A stretch of 64,000 nt of DNA from Sipunculus nudus (taxonomy: Eukaryota > Annelida > Sipuncula > Golfingiida > Sipunculidae). Of the stretch, positions 1 to 12,731 are shown piece after piece. Numbering within the stretch: the first letter of the stretch is position 1; each line of letters opens with the position of its first letter. The notes beneath the pieces are model-generated. The model had not been told where the DNA came from and made no database searches. It worked only from the letters and a program-made list of their open reading frames with translations. Made by a program: the position numbers and the translations under genes. The stretch lies in NCBI GenBank assembly GCA_026874595.1, contig CM049316.1, forward strand, positions 25,319,839-25,383,838. Direction: 5' to 3'.

Positions 1-340
1 TATTATTGAGATATATAAATACAGACTAAATCTTGGCCTGTTGGTTAATCTGTTTGATGCTTCAGTTGAATGGGTATATACTACCATTCTGATGATAAAA
101 TTTCCTTTTGCGAATCTCTTCCCAGTCAGCTGAGCGTCATGACCCATGGGTCACTTGTTATTATTACTTATTGAATTTACCAAATTTTTGTGAATTCAAA
201 GATCTTTATTATTAAAATCACTTAAATATTACAAACAAAGTCATATTAAACAGACCATAATGTTCCATGTAATTTAAAATATAGAATCTGAACATGTAAC
301 ACATAATACATAACGAAGGCATAGAATTAATAAATAAATT
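1..340. other. Non-coding, no recognisable feature
   Basis: AT-rich sequence with no credible ORF, splice-supported exon or repeat that I recognise. Confidence 0.5.
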
Positions 341-377
341 ATATGTATGTGGTTATATGCGTAGTGTATGTGCTATG

Positions 378-404
378 GAGAGAGAGAGAGAGGGGGGGGG
401 GGGG
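378..404 (+). repeat. (GA)n followed by poly-G tract
   Basis: A short GAGA run passes directly into an uninterrupted G run of over a dozen bases. The surrounding small ORF is a by-product. Confidence 0.9.
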
Positions 405-604
405 TGTGCTGAAAACACAAATGATGTTTATTGATGGTGATGAGGAGAAATTGGTAGAGTTTATAAATGGAACTTCAAAGGCACTATATATTGTTTATAC
501 GATGCTACTTTTCTCTATAACAATGACGTTTAATTGATTTAGAACAGGTGACACTGGAAATGACGGGACGTAGAGGGAAAGTAACTTTAAATTGAGGCAT
601 TGGA

Positions 605-835
605 CCTGGACAGTTGAGTGGTAAAACGCTCGGCCTTCTCCCCTGGCGACCCGAGTTCGGCGTGGTTATGAGAGAGGGTTAATTAGTTGCCCGTCCAAGG
701 TCAGTGGTTTGCTCCGGTTTCCTCCACCCATACCGACTACCGAGCGCCAACACCCGAGCCATGGAGAGTACTTTGTATTAGTTATTATAACTAGTTGTCC
801 AATCCATGTAAAATAAATAAAGTTTATATTAAATA
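605..835 (+). mobile_element. tRNA-derived SINE-like element
   Basis: An A-box-like sequence (TTGAGTGGTAAAACGC) is followed about 35 bp later by a B-box-like CCCGAGTTCGGCGT, the internal Pol III promoter layout of a tRNA-derived SINE. Downstream is a CTCCGGTTTCCTCC stretch and an AT-rich tail ending in AATAAATAAAG. It is not a functional tRNA, since no cloverleaf acceptor pairing is evident. The family is not assigned. Confidence 0.55.
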
Positions 836-964
836 GAGGCATGTTCTTTATCTTAAGATAAATACCGATTCGAACATACCTTTTATTATAGTATAATCTT
901 TAGAGTAAGTTCTTTCTGTAATGTAATTGTGACGAATAGACTATATATCGCGTATCGAGTCGCT

Positions 965-1600
965 AACACCCCCGTCACACGAGAAGGCGATCTCGCTGCG
1001 ATCACCGAATCGGGGCAGATCGCCGTAGAGCGCAGCCAGAGTGCATGGCCTTAAGTTTTATATGAGCTTCGTAGGAGCGAGATAGTGTCGCCTTGGGTCG
1101 TCATATGGTCACCATGAACACCATGAGTGGCGACCAGTTTTGAACATGGACAAAATTTCCGCCGCCGGGTCGCCGTGGATTAAAAGCGCAGTCAGATCGG
1201 AATTCGATCGCCATCAGTGTCTAAGCAGCGCAGTACCAGGTTCCTGACAGCGCAGGTCGATCGCCAGTAAACATGGTAGCATCGCGGCCTTCCCTTCCAC
1301 GGCACACTTACCCCGCCGCTACCGAGACCTCGGTGACCCCTGTGAGCTCTTAACACGCTTCGCACGATGCTGCCGCTGCGCTTATGACGTCAGAGCTGCG
1401 CTATCTCTGCGCCCAGTTGGATGCGACGTGTGCTACATTTGCGCTCTGGCGAAGCTCGCGGCGCCAGCACACGTCGTGTCAGCGGGGCCAGAGCGGCATT
1501 GCAGTCATACTTCGGGTGTTTTTTCCGATGTTGAGGGCGACCAACGGCGATCTACTAGGTCGCCGTGGTCGCCGTAAGGTCTTCATCTAGTGTGATGGGG
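965..1600. mobile_element. GC-rich element with weak terminal inverted repeats
   Basis: A sharply GC-richer block in an AT-rich surround. The ends are imperfect inverted repeats: CCCCCGTCACACGAGAAG near 969 against CCCCATCACACTAGATGAAG read from the other strand near 1600. The inside repeats GATCGCC/GGCGATC words many times. A non-autonomous DNA transposon is the likeliest reading. I could not fix a target-site duplication, and the 68-residue ORF inside has no recognisable domain. Confidence 0.4.
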
Positions 1601-1984
1601 CCCTTATATTGAAACACACCCCGCGAATGGTGCGCCACTCATATACCCGCTAGGGTTCGCTCTCGCGTCTGGATTTATCAACGTAACTTCGAAAGTTAAC
1701 TAGATTTCATTGTAAATGTTAAACAACAGTAAGTGATCTCCATCCATCCACGCGTTTTATTTGACCATAGTTCCATGCCTTTATCTGTGTGTAATGTTCA
1801 AGATCAAAAGAAAAGCTCGGATGTAAGAATGGATCGCGGCGGTGACAAATGCATTTTACAAGGACTACACATTTCGTCTAAGTCACTCTTGCCTAGACAT
1901 TGAAAATATAGATAAACATAAACATGAACATCAGTACAGGGACCTAGATATGACTGCAACAACAAAAATCCCAAAACAAATAAA

Positions 1985-2215
1985 TAATATTTAGGGGATA
2001 GAGCACAGGACTCAAACACCGTGGATGGTGAATTCGAAATCCATTCGAGAAGCGGTGGATTTTTAACGATCGGTCTGATCCCGGGTGAGTGCTCTGAAGT
2101 CTTAATAGGAAAGCTGTGCCCTCCCATTACTTGCAAACGAGTACGTATTTGGGGGGTAATATAACCTAAGAATATAGATGTCACCCATCCAAGACCCACA
2201 GGTGGGGTTGTTGCC
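1985..2215. repeat. Possible degenerate SINE fragment
   Basis: It contains GGGGATAGAGCACAGGACT and GATCCCGGGTGAGTG, loosely like Pol III boxes. The minus-strand 131-residue ORF across it has no family resemblance and is probably chance. Confidence 0.2.
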
Positions 2216-4440
2216 GGATCTGCTTAGCACATGGATAAAATTAGAGGACGCTTGCATGAGCAACCGCCCTGTTACGTCTTGAACTGTCTAATACTGAAAT
2301 AGAATTCTGTAGGTAAATCATTGCTTGAATAACGGAGGTGGATACATCATTCTAAAATTTAAATAAAAAGTACATACGATCACTAAATCGAAGCCTACAT
2401 ATATCAGGGATCCATTGAGTCATCTATAACTATGTATATGACATAGGAATAACATGTCAAAGGACTCGTTGAATATGAAGGGGCATCGAACTGTATCCAT
2501 TAGCTAATAACCTTATCTTTGTGTTTAATATTCCGTTTACACTTTTAAATTAGGAATGGCCATGCCAACAAAACATGTAACAGTATTTCGCATATTATTA
2601 TGTAAATATATTGAAGAGATTGTTCTTGAGACTATACGGGCTGGTTATTCTAACACCAAGTTATCAGTATTTATCTTTTATGGTTATGTCCGAAGAAAAC
2701 AAGTATATATATAACATATATATATATATATATATTTGTATTAGACTAAATGAAATTCCGTAAGGACGGCGAGTACTGGATGCGACCGGGGGGGGGGGGG
2801 GGGGCATGGCCCCCTGCGGTCCCCCTCTAGCTACGCCCCTGCTTCACAATGAAGCACGTTCCGACTACGTCCTACCAAAATTGTGCGGACGCAGTGCGAA
2901 CTTATATGACGTAGTAAGAACGCAGAAGAAACCGGAAAGGACGTGGTATTATCTATCTGGACGTGGAAGACGTGGTCAAACTTTGAATATGTTCATAAGG
3001 TGACCTACCCTACCACAGACTTTACGCTCCGCCCTTTTGAACCATGTATGTAAGTCAATGATGAAATGAATAAAAAGGTGTACATTATACATCAAAGCTG
3101 AGACGACAAAAAGAGAGAAAAAAAAAGGTTTCATGAAGACAATATAGGGCACAAGCCAATAGTTCCATAAGTGCATGCCTAATACAATGACGACTATAAA
3201 AGTACTTTTAAGTATTTAAGGATAAACATAGATTAACCAAGCAATAAAAACAAAATGCATTCCAAAATGTCATCGAATGTAATTAAACGTGAAGAGTCAT
3301 TTCAGCCACATACAATACATATACAAACAGTAACTTTCATCTTTACCCATTTATGTCAATACCTTTTTTCAAACATGTTTATAGTAAAATTTAAACCAAA
3401 TTAGATAAAAAACAATAGAATTTTTTAATAATTCCTATAAGTTGATACTGACGTACACTTAATAATTTCTTCTTTTAAAAGCATAATATACAAAAAAATA
3501 TGCTATATCGTTATCATAAATGGTAAAAATAATAAAATTTTGGGCTAATTTGTTAAGAAAACTGTCTTTCAGATCTTTACATAATGGAAACCTATTTGTG
3601 AAGTGGTACTCATTTTTAACATAAATTTCACCACATTTCAGACAGTATATACATCTTCTTTGAATCCAGTGCATCTTATCATGTTTCCCCTATCAATTTT
3701 CAAATAATTTCATGATCATCTTAATATAACTAAACTGACTTTGTGACTAATATTTTTAACAACAATCAAATACGTTTCCATCGTTAAGAGTGTTTTTAGC
3801 ATGATTCAATACTTTTTATCATGTTATGTGCCCATTCTTGTAAATATATACCCTAAGGTTTTTGGTGTAACTCCGAACGAAACAACTGTGTATCTCTTAG
3901 GTCCTGCAGTATCCAAGTGTAACCATATATATCCCTTAGAATATAGTAAATTGTAACTTTTAACTTCCTAATTCATCAAGACAATATATCTTACCATAGT
4001 AGTTTCGGATACCTAGTCGTCGTCATTCTTGATCGTAAGAATATTATTCTCAGAATTTAGTCTGAACTGATTCCATATTTTCACAGTTTGTCACAGTGGA
4101 ATGACTGAACCACTTTTAGATATTTATATTTACCAATTCATTTTTGGCTTGATTTCCTAAATGTTGTTTCACTTTTGACTATTTTAGAAAAACTTATAGA
4201 AATTCCCCCCAAAATGTTATTACTTCAAACCACCTCAATTTGCTAACCTTTAAAATACCATGTTTCACATCTTCACAAGACTCCACCATTTCTAAAATAC
4301 TACAATATTTGTTTCGTCTATATTAACTTTCATTACATATAATTTATAAAATATGTCTAATTTATCAGTTTGCTACTGTGACCTTCCAGCTCTATTAGAG
4401 CAGCAAACACCATCATCTTCAGACATGAGTATGGAAAGTT
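2216..4440. other. Non-coding; G-tract and scattered ACGTGGTA words only
   Basis: Mostly AT-rich. A G run of over 15 bases sits at about 2789-2805, next to CCCCCTCTAGCTACGCCCCTGC, which looks like a decayed DNA-transposon end. 2860-2990 repeats words of the type GACGTAGTAAGAACG / GACGTGGT. No credible gene. Confidence 0.4.
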
Positions 4441-4457
4441 ATTTTACTTCTGGGCTG

Positions 4458-4517
<60 letters not shown>

Positions 4518-4540
4518 TATATAGATTATGAATAGCCATG

Positions 4541-4589
<49 letters not shown>

Positions 4590-4640
4590 TATAGATTATG
4601 AATAGCCATGCTCATTCATTGTATATAGATTGAAAGGGTA
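4458..4640 (+). repeat. (TA)n tracts with a duplicated spacer
   Basis: Two long TA runs are each followed by a copy of GTATATAGATTATGAATAGC plus CATGCT. The whole TA-plus-spacer unit of roughly 90 bp is therefore tandemly duplicated, next to the inverted-repeat element that starts at about 4633. Confidence 0.85.
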
Positions 4641-5011
4641 TACACAGAAAAGTCGGTTTAATGCCGGTGGGATTCGAACCCACGATCTTCCGATTTCCGG
4701 TCATAGTCTCACGCATGAACCAGCATGGCTATTCATACATCTAAATATAATATATGCCGCACACTATATAAGGCCATCAGTTCTTCCTGCTGCATGCAAA
4801 GTCGCCGTGCCGACACATGTTGTGAGTGAGACTATTACGTCACTGCCGTGACGTCACCTCGCTGGTTCCTAGAAAAGTGTGCAAATACACAGAGGGGTTC
4901 GGGATCTGGCATGGCCAAAAGTGTTTAAGACAGCCGCACCGGAAATCGGAAAGTCATGGGTTCGAATCCCACCGGCAGTGAACCGACTTTTCTGTGTATA
5001 CCCTTGTCATC
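4633..5011. mobile_element. Foldback/MITE-like element with ~65-bp inverted repeats carrying a tRNA B-box
   Basis: The left arm (about 4633-4700) and right arm (about 4939-5011) are near-perfect reverse complements. Both include AAGGGTATACACAGAAAAGT on one strand and a GGTTCGAATCCCACCGGC-type word, a canonical Pol III B-box. The arms enclose about 240 bp, and (TA)n lies outside both. It may be two head-to-head tRNA-derived SINEs or a foldback MITE. It is not a tRNA gene, as no A-box or cloverleaf is apparent. Confidence 0.7.
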
Positions 5012-5012
5012 T

Positions 5013-5023
<11 letters not shown>

Positions 5024-5056
<33 letters not shown>
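5024..5056 (+). repeat. (TA)n microsatellite
   Basis: Uninterrupted TA dinucleotides following CACACACA. Confidence 0.9.
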
Positions 5057-5059
<3 letters not shown>

Positions 5060-5698
5060 CTAGATATTAATATATACCCAATTTATCTAATTATGCTTAT
5101 TAGAAAACAAAAGGCCTCTACACACACTCGCAACTGCCCTGCTTAGGATATTTTTCATTGAATGAATATGCGATTAAGGTCACATATACTTCGTTTTGAT
5201 GTTTATTACGTGGTAAGGACGTGGTCGAATCAGGATACAGTAAGAACTTAATAAGGCGTGACAACGACAGTAATGACGTAGTTTCGACAACTAAAACCTA
5301 ATAGGGATTTCATTGACGTAACACAAACGTGACGATGACGGGAAAGATTGCACAGTGTTCTCACTGCATTGCCACTGGGTTGTCACCGCGTTCCCACTAC
5401 GTCAATACAGCATTGACTAAGACTACACCAGGTTCGTGTTATGACCATGGTGCGTCTACTCCAGTACAGACCACGTTGTAGAAGACTCATTACGATACTG
5501 TTACATTCGTCAACTGTTTTTGTCTTCTATGACACGTTTGCAGCAGGCTGTTCCCACAACGTCTATCAAGCTAATAGAATTTATTATAGATACTCGATCC
5601 AATATCTCACACCGTCACTTCTTTTTTTTTTCAATTTTGGGCATTAACATACAGAATGGAGAACATTTTCTGCAGCTTGTTCTATGGCAAGAACAAAA

Positions 5699-5884
5699 GG
5701 CTTTACATGATGCAAAAGCAAGAGCAACAGGCTTTACATGATACACAGGCAAGAGCAACAGGCTTTACATGATGCAAAAGCAAGAGCAACAGGCTTTACA
5801 TGATACACAAGCAAGAGCAACAGGCTTTACATGATACACAAGCAAGAGCAACAGGCTTTACATGATGCACAAGCAAGAACAACT
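5699..5884 (+). repeat. 31-bp minisatellite, six copies
   Basis: GGCTTTACATGATRCAMA plus a CAAGAGCAACA-type tail recurs at 5699, 5730, 5761, 5792, 5823 and 5854. This is an exact 31-bp period with two alternating variants (GATGCAAAAG and GATACACAAG). Confidence 0.93.
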
Positions 5885-5889
5885 TGACA

Positions 5890-7418
5890 CAATGTGTGTG
5901 TGCGGGAGGGTCAATGCTATAATTATCACTGGATCACCCCTCCCAAAGCGTCAGATTGAATATAAATCATATAAATACACTTCAGTGAAATCTAAATGAT
6001 GTGCCGGCTTCTAAATTGACCTCTTTATACTGTTGATGGTACAAATTTTCATCTACATTAAAGACACAGTCTTGGCATGACCTCTTGTATCAAGATATCA
6101 TTTTTCTTTTCACCTTTCTTTTTTATCTGGGTAGCAGCTGAGGCGGGACACTACAAAATGTTTGAAACGTTATATTTAAGGCATTTATGAGGGAGAGCGG
6201 CAAATTGGTCTAAATAGACTCAACACGAGGGGAAATCGTTTGAGTAATGATAAGATATGTTAAATGGACGGTTGGGAGAGATGCTCTCCAGTAGTTAATA
6301 TATTCCCCCCCCCCCCTCCCGAAATAATATCATTGGCTCGTGGAAGGCAACCTCTCATGAATTTGCGATATGAATGGTCATAATAAGAACGTGGTTAGAA
6401 CACACAGGATGTGGTACGCGCGTGATCACGCTTGTAGATGGAACGTATTAAAGCAGAAAGTACCTAGCAGGGACGAAGCATTATCTAGAAAACTGTACAA
6501 TTTCCCATTTTGACCCTGTCCCACTCGCGTTAATCAAATTTTCAGGACGTAGTGTGGTCCTCATAGTCAGCGTCTGAGTGTAAAGAGGGAATTACAAAGG
6601 AAGTCTGTTCCTCAGTAATGATCAACATGTGGGATAAACACCAAAGCATCATGAGGTATTTAGACTGGCCCAGTCGATGCAGGTGAAAAGACGTTTAATT
6701 GCTCGCTCAGAATGAGATATCAATCATGCTCCCCTTGTATCTCAGCATTTAGGACGACCGGGCGACAAAATATTCAACTAATATACTGGCACTGAAATGC
6801 GTCTAACGGTGCATGCGATCATGTTTTATAATACCAATTTTACCAACAAACATAAATACGAACGCCATAGCAGGGCTATGGTATACTATAGATCTTGAAA
6901 CATAATCGACCAACCACCAAATAAATAACAACTATCCGCTTGTGAGATCTCGTTCTCTTCGAAATCAATTATCAAAATGAATGAGTGAGATGTTCTGAAA
7001 AGGATAAATTTAGAATGCATCGACTGTCCCTAATTTTTTTTAATGGCTAAAGATGCATTGTTGCACAAGTACATTCACCGTCGATGTTATCATGAACAAG
7101 CTATCATTTACCTAATTAAAATTAAGATACCGTGCACGTCAAAGCGGCATACTCTATCTGAATGAAAATTTCCAAACTTTTCATTCCAAATATTTCCCAC
7201 CCGCGCGGGATCGGGGCAAAATACAAAAATATTGTGTCAATCCAAGCAGCAATGCATATGAAATCCAAACTGAACAAATGTGCAAAGAACAAGCGCGCCA
7301 CTGGAGGACGATTGCAAAGTCTATATTTGTCTTTGTGCAATAAAAAAGGAAGATTCGCATCCAGAGTGATACTGTCACATAAAAGTATCATCAGTAGGCC
7401 TTTTCTACAAACAGATTG
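5890..7418. other. 3' flank and probable 3' UTR of the receptor gene
   Basis: No ORF of note. The first ~380 bp below 7419 is the likely 3' UTR on the minus strand, with a candidate ATTAAA at 7044-7039. A C run occurs near 6305-6316. The remainder shows nothing I can name. Confidence 0.4.
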
Positions 7419-8230
7419 TCATTTACGTCTCGCAAACATTTGCTCCAGTTGCTTCCGAGCTTGGCTTACTTTAGAGGGTTCATGCACATCAACGTAGACG
7501 CTGTTTCGATTACTGTTCTCTGTAGTAGCGGCTGATACCGTATCCGGTTTTTCAGGCTTCGTGACGTTGCTTGGTTTTGGTTTCATATCACACAGTTTCG
7601 GTTTCTTGGGGATCACAGGACTTTGGATATTCCCATATTGAGTGCTACTTTTTTCTTTTGGTGACAGCTCCCTCTGTTTTAAAGGCTTACCGGACAAGTG
7701 GACTTTTAGGTTTTGGTATTGAGCGCCATCTTGAGGACTTGGCGTCGTGCTGGTAGCCTCTTTGGATGTAGTTGGTTCATTTGGTACATTTTGGTATCCA
7801 GTATTGCCTTCTTGTTCATCGCCCCGTTTCGGTTCCTGTGTAGTTACTGTGCTGGGCACATTTTGGTATGTGTCATTATTACTTGCTGTACCTGAGAAGT
7901 TATTCTGATTCGACACGACTCCTCCGTCAATATTTTCATATGGCGTACCATAGCTAATACCAGTCGTATCATCTTTCGAACGCGGGAGCTCGCCATCAGG
8001 AATATTTTGGTATTTTGTGCAAAGATTGTTGCATGGCGCTATAGGCTGCGAAGTCTTAGACGCGGCTCTGCCACGTAGATTCTCATAGACCTCCACATGA
8101 CCTGTTCCGGGAATGCGGTCCGTCTTTTTGTTTCCTGGCATATTGATATACCCAGTATCTTTTTGAGTACAAGCAGGCCCACAATCCAAACTACCGTGAT
8201 CCAGACTGGACATATGCAAGTCGGGTTTGT
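7419..8230 (-). CDS. Exon 11: cytoplasmic tail with eight Y-x-N-hydrophobic motifs, and stop
   Basis: Acceptor TTTGCTTTCAG before 8230; the stop TGA is at 7421-7419. 812 nt, residues 586-855, low complexity and hydrophilic. Tyrosine motifs are YINM613, YENL634, YQNI659, YENI683, YQNV707, YQNV731, YQNL757 and YGNI784, plus YVDV831. Y-x-N is the established Grb2/Drk SH2 binding consensus; YINM also fits the PI3K p85 YxxM consensus. Spacing is 21, 25, 24, 24, 24, 26 and 27 residues, which suggests an internally repeated ~24-residue unit. A proline/lysine-rich stretch at 790-814 ([16 protein letters not shown]) could bind SH3 domains. The C-terminus is basic and perhaps helical ([14 protein letters not shown]). 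No NPxY is seen, unlike CED-1 and MEGF10. Confidence 0.88.
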
Positions 8231-11200
8231 CTGAAAGCAAAATCGTTATACAAGATCGACTTATGTCAATAGAATGTATATCATAAATATTTAGAATCAA
8301 TATTTAAGGTATGATATACAGTCAAACCTCTATAATGTGGGCACCCTTCGGACTGGACCAAAGTGCCAACTTTATAGAGGTGCCCACTATATGGAGGTAA
8401 TGAGTGCTGCCCCCTAGTAAGATATATTGCTATAATTACTCATAATTTGAAATGACTAAATTCACTTATTTCATGTATCATCTCTTTATTTACTAACACG
8501 TTTTTCAGTGACAATTTTATTTTTAATTTTCAAGACTTTGTCAGAAAATATGTATTTTATTACTTATAAAAGTACTAAAAAAGCACAATAAATAAAGCTG
8601 TGTGCAGATGGTCTATAAGTCTTTAATTCATTTTTTTTATATTTTATAAGCACAAAATGGCAAAGCAGCATGGGGTATTTAGCATTACCATGGGAAGTAA
8701 TAATTCTCAATGATATATTCTGTGAAAATTAGTGATTTTTTGATAGAAAAAATACACAAGTGAAAAAGCAAAGACAGTGCGTCACTTATCTAAATACTAT
8801 CATCTTAAGAAAATATTCTATATCAAGTAGACAAGAAAAGTAAGACACAAACATTAATCCAGTCACTGGAAATCCATTAACATTTAAAGTGTGTGATACA
8901 CTTTGAATGAATGTGTTGAATTGTCACAATTCTTATTCTTGGTGAAAAAGTCTGTGATTGTAGATTGTTTGGAGCAAAGTGCACATCGTAGCTTTGCATT
9001 TGCTTTTAGAGAGTCCGGATTGAACACCATTTCAATAGTATGGATCGTTATGTAACAACTGTTAAATAAACACTGCCCTGGTCTGGTGGGCATCTACCTG
9101 ACTACCTGTGATGGGCAGGAGGGACATGTAGCTCTGTCACTTTATCACAGAGTATTAATTGGATGAATTAGCAGGGCTTCCTTCCACTCTTGGTAGCCAA
9201 ACAAACAAATATTAATTAATTAGCACAAGGGCATCTAGTCTGGGGAGATCTCTGACTTGAGCCGGTGCAGGCATATTAATCTAATTGTATGCATGCATCC
9301 CAAGCTAAGTCTTGAGTTAAGTATAATCATTATTATGCAATGTTCACTTGTACACCTCTGAATTTGGTTCATTTGTTTTGATTGTTATAATTAAAATTTA
9401 TGAATATTGTTTTTAAAAAATTAAGAATTAATATTATCTTATAACTTTAAAAATGCTATAAAGATGGCTCACAAAGTTGCCGTAAGGAGATAGTTCAACC
9501 TCGAAAATCTGTGAAGTGCCCACATTAGCTCTGGAAAACTGCCCACTTTACAGAATATAGAGGTGCCCATATTAGCTAAACCTAATAAAGAGAAGAAAAA
9601 ATGGGACTGCCCAAAATTGCCCACTTTATAGAGGTGCCCACTTTATAGAGGTGCCCACTAGGAGAGGTTCCACTGCATGTACATTCATATTTTCTGTTGA
9701 TGATTTGGGACACAACTACAGTCTTCCACCTTGCAGTCAGTCCTGGTGAACCTGGTGGTATTTTTAAATTATAATGTATATAAAAAAATATTAATGGAAA
9801 CTCGATTTGAATATTCCTTCATGAAAGTCGGGAGTTATAAACATATTTTGAAGTGGTCAGCATCGGTTGTACTCATTTAAACATGTGTATGTAGGTATGT
9901 ATACCCGCATGTGTGCGCACGTGTGGTTGTGTGTGTATGTGTGTTAATGTAAAAAAACAACTGACCTGGATCTTTTGTCTCACGGCGACTGAAATAAAAG
10001 AAGATAGTTATATTAAAACACAGTTAAATTAAATTCTAAATAAAATCTTATACAAACGTCAGAACAGCCGTATAAAACCACACTTTTGACCAAAGGGGAT
10101 GGTTAAAGTAATCGTGTCCCTGCTATTCAGAGAACATTATGTACACTGCCAAAAATAGAAGATAATTTTTTCTTGCCCCACTCCCTATAATTTCTCACTA
10201 TAAAAAAAATATCTTGTGGCAAGATTTTTTTTTCTTTGGAGTGGGGCAAGAAAAGTTTTCTTGTTATTGAATAGAGAGTTTTCTTATTACAAGTTTTTTT
10301 TCATCTGATAAGATAAATGTTCTTGCTATCAGAAGAAAAAGATATCTTATTGCAAGATATAATATCACGCATCCGAATAATATATGTGCTTGCATACACC
10401 AAAAATAAATTTCTTTCCGTTAGAAAAAAATATCTCATGACAAAAAATATTTCCTTGGGAAAATATTTCTTCGGACAAGATAATACATACATTTATATCG
10501 GCAATGTCTTAATACATTTAATCTGAATGCTGGTGTGGAATTGAAAGTTACCATCACTCCTCCAGAGATACTCTTATTTTATGTAGTTCACAATTTAGTG
10601 TTACTTACCCTTGACCAAGATATACAAGATATTTTGTGTAGATCATAAACAATTTGTGTTACTTACCGTCGGTACATATACATCAACACGAGGCCGAGTA
10701 AGATAAACGTCACCAGTGCCAGAAACACTGCCAACGCTATCACGGTGGTTTGCTGTGAATCGTGAGACTCCGGACCTGAAAAAAGTACTAAATCATTTCA
10801 AATCACCTGCAGTGGTTAAAACGAGGCTCCATTTATATTTTGGCCTAATGAAGGGTACTTCTTTATTCTCGTGTTATTCCCGAGGCATATATAAATTTGT
10901 ATTCTCTTGCATTCTTCTGTCGTTTTTTATTAGCTTCGAATTATATAACAATTAAATCTAACAACGGATCATACTTTGCTAAGCTAACTTTTATTAAGGA
11001 TGAGCTAAAGCGATGAATCTTTCTCATGCAGTCTTCCTTCTGTCCGTTAGTCACCTGAGCACCATATACCATGGGTAACTCCAAAAGTTGTATTTCATAT
11101 AAAAACTGGTGAAGACATATTATGATACTCTTATATTACGAACTTCAACTGTTCTGTTTGTTTTTGTATTTTCGATATTCTTATTACTTAATCTCCACCG

Positions 11201-11379
11201 AGAACATTTCTTAGGTTTTATTGTGATTAGTGATTGTAATTCAGTTGCATAGCATATTATATCACGGAGGGGGCGCTAAATTATAATTTCCATATACATT
11301 GTAATGAATTTACTTACCACAACACAAAAAAGTGAACATAAAACTTTAAAAAAAATAGATTTTCGAACCTACCGTGCTC

Positions 11380-11460
<81 letters not shown>

Positions 11461-12683
11461 TTTTACTTGCAAATTACCTTCAGTGCAGAGATTATCGGTA
11501 TACCCGGGCTTACAAGGGCACACCCCTGTGTCTTTGTGACATTCCCCGAATCCCATACAACCGGCCCCGCATCGAGCATCACAATGTCTCCCGTAATATC
11601 CCGGGATGCACTTTTGACATGTGCCATCTTCGTGATCACACAGGCCCCACTTGCACCCAAAGCTGCATGGATGTACGCATTTAACCCCGTACTGTCCTTG
11701 GTGACATGCTGTAATATAAAAATGCAAAGTTCATGTGTATGCCACAATATAGACTAGATGTATGCAAACCCCGAGCAATCACAGGAAGGATCCGCCTCCC
11801 CCACACTACGCAGAATCGGACTCACAAGTACTACTCTGTTTGTTAGGGTTTCTTGGCATCAGTATATGCCTCCCATAATACACCGGTTCTTCTGAACAAA
11901 ACAGCGGCGCAAGTATATATGCAGTGAAGAAGGTAATGTAGTCCGTTAAAATATGATGGAATTTAATTGTTTCAATGCAAATTACAAAAACATGGGTCAT
12001 TTTATGGTCACGAACACGGATATTTCATTTTGTTGAGTATTTCAATGTTGCAGTGTTTGTGGCGGTCTGTTCATAGTTATTCTATGCAAAAGTGACAATA
12101 AATCTGCATTTTAATAGATGCAAGCCTCCGCCATCCACTTATTCGGCAATATTTCTATATTCTTGCGTACACAAGTGGACTTAGTCATGAGATTTTAACC
12201 TATTTGCCTGTACTCCAGATAATTTTTATAAAATTTTTAGTTATGTTTCGTGAAATCGACGAAATAAGTCCCTGCCACTCTCAGCCACTCAAAATAGGTA
12301 TAACGGACCAATGTAGCCCAGGGTACAAGGTTATTCTGTCACATCTTATGAATATGCAGCAGTGTGGGAGTGTTGGGGAAGTAAAGCACTGAAAAATAAA
12401 TATCGATAGTGGATTGGAAAAGGTTATAACTGGCCAATATCTGTGGTATACCTGAATTCTGACACTTCCACACGCTCAGTCAGAATTAGTATTGACAGAT
12501 ACACCTTACATATTATGTAATAAGGATGAAATATAAAGAAAGTGAGAATTGCAAATATTTGTTTATAAAAATGGCTGGCCCTTATATCTAGCTTACACTA
12601 TGACAATAAAGGAAAGGTCAAGGTCACAAATACTGGGTCATGGAAATGCAAATGTTACTGGAATAAGCTAGTGACAGCGCATT

Positions 12684-12731
<48 letters not shown>

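Noticed and set aside
1804-2199. 131-codon minus-strand ORF
   Set aside because: No domain, no splice context, overlaps a possible SINE fragment.
4655-4700. tRNA gene suggested by GGTTCGAATCCC
   Set aside because: Only a B-box-like arm is present, duplicated in inverted form; there is no A-box, anticodon arm or acceptor pairing.
11304-11757. Long ORFs with poly(I-Y) tracts, also at 4353, 26120, 32353, 39627 and 41054
   Set aside because: Created by (TA)n, and R-E or L-S runs by (GA)n or (CT)n microsatellites. Only the EGF part at 11478-11708 is real.
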